Assembly: GCA_002423245.1 (NCBI GenBank) | Contig: DIVD01000055.1 | Location: 1 to 37,126, forward strand | Direction of reading: 5' to 3' | Origin: Rhodobacteraceae bacterium UBA6141 | GTDB taxonomy: Bacteria > Pseudomonadota > Alphaproteobacteria > Rhodobacterales > Rhodobacteraceae | Length of the DNA: 37,126 nucleotides | Shown here: positions 35,573 through 37,126 of the stretch, piece by piece | Layout of the letters: each line of letters opens with the position of its first letter | Position numbering within the stretch: the first letter of the stretch is position 1 | Translations under genes and position numbers: made by a program | Notes under the pieces: model-generated | Databases searched by the model: none | Seen by the model: the letters and a program-made list of their open reading frames with translations, nothing else | Told to the model about the DNA's origin: nothing

Positions 35573-36120
35573 TGGCGGACCCCAGCCCCGATGCCAGCCC
35601 CGATGCCAGCGCCGATGCCAGAGCCGATGCCAGAGCCGATGCCGGGCTGGCCTTTGCCGACCATGACCACGCCCATTGCGCCGGGGATACCCTGGCGCGG
35701 GCCGAGGCGGTCGCGGCGGCGCGCGGCGCAAGGCTGACGCCAGTGCGGCGCCGGGTGCTGGAGATTTTGCTCGAGGCGCATCGCGCGATGGGCGCCTACG
35801 AGGTGCTGGACCGGCTCGCCGCCGAGGGGTTCGGCCACCAGCCGCCCGTGGCCTATCGCGCCCTCGAGTTTCTGGTGGAGAACGGGCTTGCCCACCGGGT
35901 GCGGCGGCTCAATGCCTTTGCCGCCTGCATGAGCCCGGGGCAGGAGCACAGCCCCGTCTTCCTGATCTGCCGGTCCTGCGATGCCGTGGCCGAGGCCCCG
36001 ACAGAGCCGGTGCGCGCCGCGCTTGCCGCCGCCGCCGCTGACCTGGGCTTCACGGTGGAACGCGCGACGGTCGAGGCGCTTGGCCTCTGCGCCGTCTGCC
36101 GCCAGAGTGCCGCGGCATGA
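35572..36120 (+). CDS. zur: Zur, zinc-responsive Fur-family repressor
   Basis: This 182-residue Fur-family protein has a winged helix at about 50-112 (ARGARLTPVRRRVLEILLEAHRAMGAYEVLDRLAAEG, then PPVAYRALEFLVENGLAHRVRRLNAFAAC). The structural zinc pairs are C133/C136 (CRSC) and C173/C176 (CAVC). An N-terminal HDHAHC patch (31-36) may contribute to sensing. Residues 5-24 are a repeat (SPDA, SPDA, SADA, RADA, RADA) encoded by five 12-bp units. Pairing with znuABC and the gap palindromes fixes it as Zur rather than Fur. It overlaps znuC by 4 nt (ATGA). The ATG at 35572 is the only start that keeps the repeat in the coding sequence; a later start cannot be excluded. Confidence 0.93.
   Translation: MADPSPDASPDASADARADARADAGLAFADHDHAHCAGDTLARAEAVAAARGARLTPVRRRVLEILLEAHRAMGAYEVLDRLAAEGFGHQPPVAYRALEFLVENGLAHRVRRLNAFAACMSPGQEHSPVFLICRSCDAVAEAPTEPVRAALAAAAADLGFTVERATVEALGLCAVCRQSAAA
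35584..35643. repeat. Five 12-bp tandem repeats at the 5' end of zur
   Basis: Units are AGCCCCGATGCC twice, AGCGCCGATGCC once and AGAGCCGATGCC twice. The period is a multiple of three, so copy-number change alters only the length of the Zur N-terminus. Non-identical units show the array is not brand new. Confidence 0.92.
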
Positions 36121-36917
36121 CCCAGGGCCTGATCGAGGCGCGGGGGCTGACCGTCCGCCACGGCGGGGTGCCCGTCCTGGAGAATGTCGATTTTTCGATA
36201 GCACCGGGCGAGATTGTCACCATCGTCGGCCCCAACGGGTCGGGAAAGTCCACCTTGATCCGGGCGCTGATCGGGCTCGACCCGGCCGCGGCCGGCGTGG
36301 TGCGGCGGCAGACAGGGCTGCGCATCGGCTATGTCCCGCAGCGGCTGCAGGTGGATGCCGGCCTGCCGATGACGGTGCGGCGCTTCCTGTCGCTGCCGCG
36401 CCGGGTGGCGGATGCCGATGCCGCCGCCGCGCTGGCGCGCGTCGGCGTCGCCGATCTGGGGCGGCGGCAGATGGCGGGTCTTTCGGGGGGGCAGTTCCAG
36501 CGGGTCATGCTGGCGCGGGCGCTGCTGGCCCGGCCGGATATCCTGATGCTGGACGAACCGACGCAGGGGCTGGACCAGCCGGGCGTTGCCGGATTCTACC
36601 GGCTGATCGAGGAGGTGCGCGCCGAAACCGGGGCGGCGGTGCTGATGGTCAGCCACGATCTGCATGTGGTGATGAGCGCGACCGACAGGGTGATCTGCCT
36701 CAACGGCCATGTCTGCTGCGAGGGCACGCCGCAGGTGGTGACCGATGCGCCGGAGTATCGGGCGCTGTTCGGGCTGGGCACCGGCGGGGCGCTTGCGCTC
36801 TACCGGCACGAGCATGACCACGGCCATGACGGCGATCACGGGCATGGCCATGACCCGGCGCATCCGCATCATCTGCACGGGCCGGACTGCAGGCACGAGG
36901 TCGCAGATGCTGGATGA
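36117..36917 (+). CDS. znuC: Zinc ABC transporter ATP-binding protein ZnuC
   Basis: This 266-residue ATPase has Walker A GPNGSGKST (38-46), Q-loop GYVPQRLQVD, signature LSGGQFQRVMLARALL (122-137), Walker B ILMLDEPTQGLDQ and switch His180 in MVSHDLHVVM. The GxxPQR and GQFQRV patterns are typical of manganese/zinc-type ABC ATPases. Residues 231-260 form a tail with 12 histidines (HEHDHGHDGDHGHGHDPAHP and onward), which probably binds zinc on the cytoplasmic side and may buffer incoming metal. The start overlaps the zur stop, and the gene overlaps znuB by 11 nt. Confidence 0.95.
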   Translation: MTQGLIEARGLTVRHGGVPVLENVDFSIAPGEIVTIVGPNGSGKSTLIRALIGLDPAAAGVVRRQTGLRIGYVPQRLQVDAGLPMTVRRFLSLPRRVADADAAAALARVGVADLGRRQMAGLSGGQFQRVMLARALLARPDILMLDEPTQGLDQPGVAGFYRLIEEVRAETGAAVLMVSHDLHVVMSATDRVICLNGHVCCEGTPQVVTDAPEYRALFGLGTGGALALYRHEHDHGHDGDHGHGHDPAHPHHLHGPDCRHEVADAG

Positions 36918-37126
36918 TTTCCTGATCCGGGCGGGGCTTGCGGGCATCGGCCTGTCGCTCGCGACCGGGCCGCTTGGCAGTTTCGTCGTCTGGCGGCGGA
37001 TGGCCTATTTCGGCGACGCCACCGCCCATGCGGCGATCCTGGGCGTGGCGCTGTCCTTCGCCAGCGGCCTGCCGCTTTATGCCGGCACGCTGATCGTGGC
37101 GCTTGGCATGGCCGCGGCGGTTTCGG
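36907..37126 (+). CDS. znuB: Zinc ABC transporter permease ZnuB (partial, runs off the window)
   Basis: The first 73 codons of an ABC-3-type permease are present: MLDDFLIRAGLAGIGLSLATGPLGSFVVWRRMAYFGDATAHAAILGVALSF. The WRRMAYFGDATAHAAILG block is the hallmark of ZnuB-family proteins. A second hydrophobic helix begins before the window ends. The ATG lies inside znuC (11-nt overlap, different frame), consistent with a zur-znuC-znuB operon. Confidence 0.93.
   Translation, partial: MLDDFLIRAGLAGIGLSLATGPLGSFVVWRRMAYFGDATAHAAILGVALSFASGLPLYAGTLIVALGMAAAVS

Noticed and set aside
35584..35643. A CRISPR-like array at the tandem repeat in zur
   Set aside because: The 12-bp units are contiguous without spacers and are read in frame as part of the protein.
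1..37126. Defence islands, prophage, integrative elements, tRNA or rRNA genes
   Set aside because: No transposase, integrase, restriction, toxin-antitoxin or phage protein and no tRNA-like cloverleaf was recognised; the genes are mostly core or metabolic with uniform composition.

Overview
This window looks like a chromosomal segment of an alphaproteobacterium of the order Rhodobacterales (Rhodobacter/Paracoccus relatives; genus not resolved). The base composition is very GC-rich with strongly GC-biased third positions. Characteristic features include a MipZ-type division ATPase, a split F-type ATP synthase operon with both b' and b subunits, the tripartite biotin transporter order bioM-bioN-bioY, and a carboxyspermidine-type polyamine pathway. 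I see no tRNA, rRNA, CRISPR array, prophage, transposase or integrase. This is mostly core and niche-metabolic chromosome, densely packed, with short intergenic spaces.

Layout. (1) 66-5988, minus strand: ffh, a GNAT acetyltransferase, a small chorismate mutase, rpsP, rimM, trmD, rplS and rpmE form one compact SRP/ribosome operon, followed by separately promoted mipZ. (2) 6273-8288: an FMN azoreductase divergent from a LysR regulator, then an orphan ArsR regulator with a clear operator. (3) 8526-11114: the F0 operon atpI-atpB-atpE-atpF'-atpF, closed by a textbook terminator. (4) 11250-14849: an OmpA-type lipoprotein, an Ada-like AraC/methyltransferase fusion, endonuclease III and a PfkB sugar/nucleoside kinase. 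(5) 14965-18627: a PAP2 phosphatase, a sulfotransferase divergent from a GT14-like glycosyltransferase with a large unknown C-terminal half, and a HIT protein. (6) 18701-20588: bioMNY. (7) 20673-24785: a glutamine-synthetase-like ligase divergent from carboxy(nor)spermidine decarboxylase and dehydrogenase. (8) 24876-29106: ugpBAEC behind an apparent PhoB box. (9) 29195-34528: a MarR/GbsR-like regulator and a urate-to-glyoxylate module (allA, allE, a PuuE-UraD fusion, uraH, membrane urate oxidase puuD). (10) 34529-37126: the zinc locus znuA / zur-znuC-znuB with two Zur-box-like palindromes in the divergent gap; znuB runs off the window.

How the genes work together. The purine module would take urate to 5-hydroxyisourate (PuuD), OHCU (UraH), allantoin (UraD domain) and allantoate (PuuE domain), then S-ureidoglycine to ureidoglycolate (AllE) to glyoxylate plus urea (AllA). 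The allantoate amidohydrolase step is not in the window. The polyamine pair makes spermidine-type triamines through a carboxylated intermediate, with a possible gamma-glutamyl-polyamine ligase opposite it. The zinc genes form a self-contained sensor/importer unit.

The least explained signals are: a composite intergenic element in four copies (plus one fragment) made of a G6C/GC6 hairpin followed by a CCCCCCGAGGATATTT...GCAAGAAG tail; the sulfotransferase/GT14-like divergent pair; and several in-frame DNA tandem repeats inside zur, znuA and the glutamine-synthetase-like gene.
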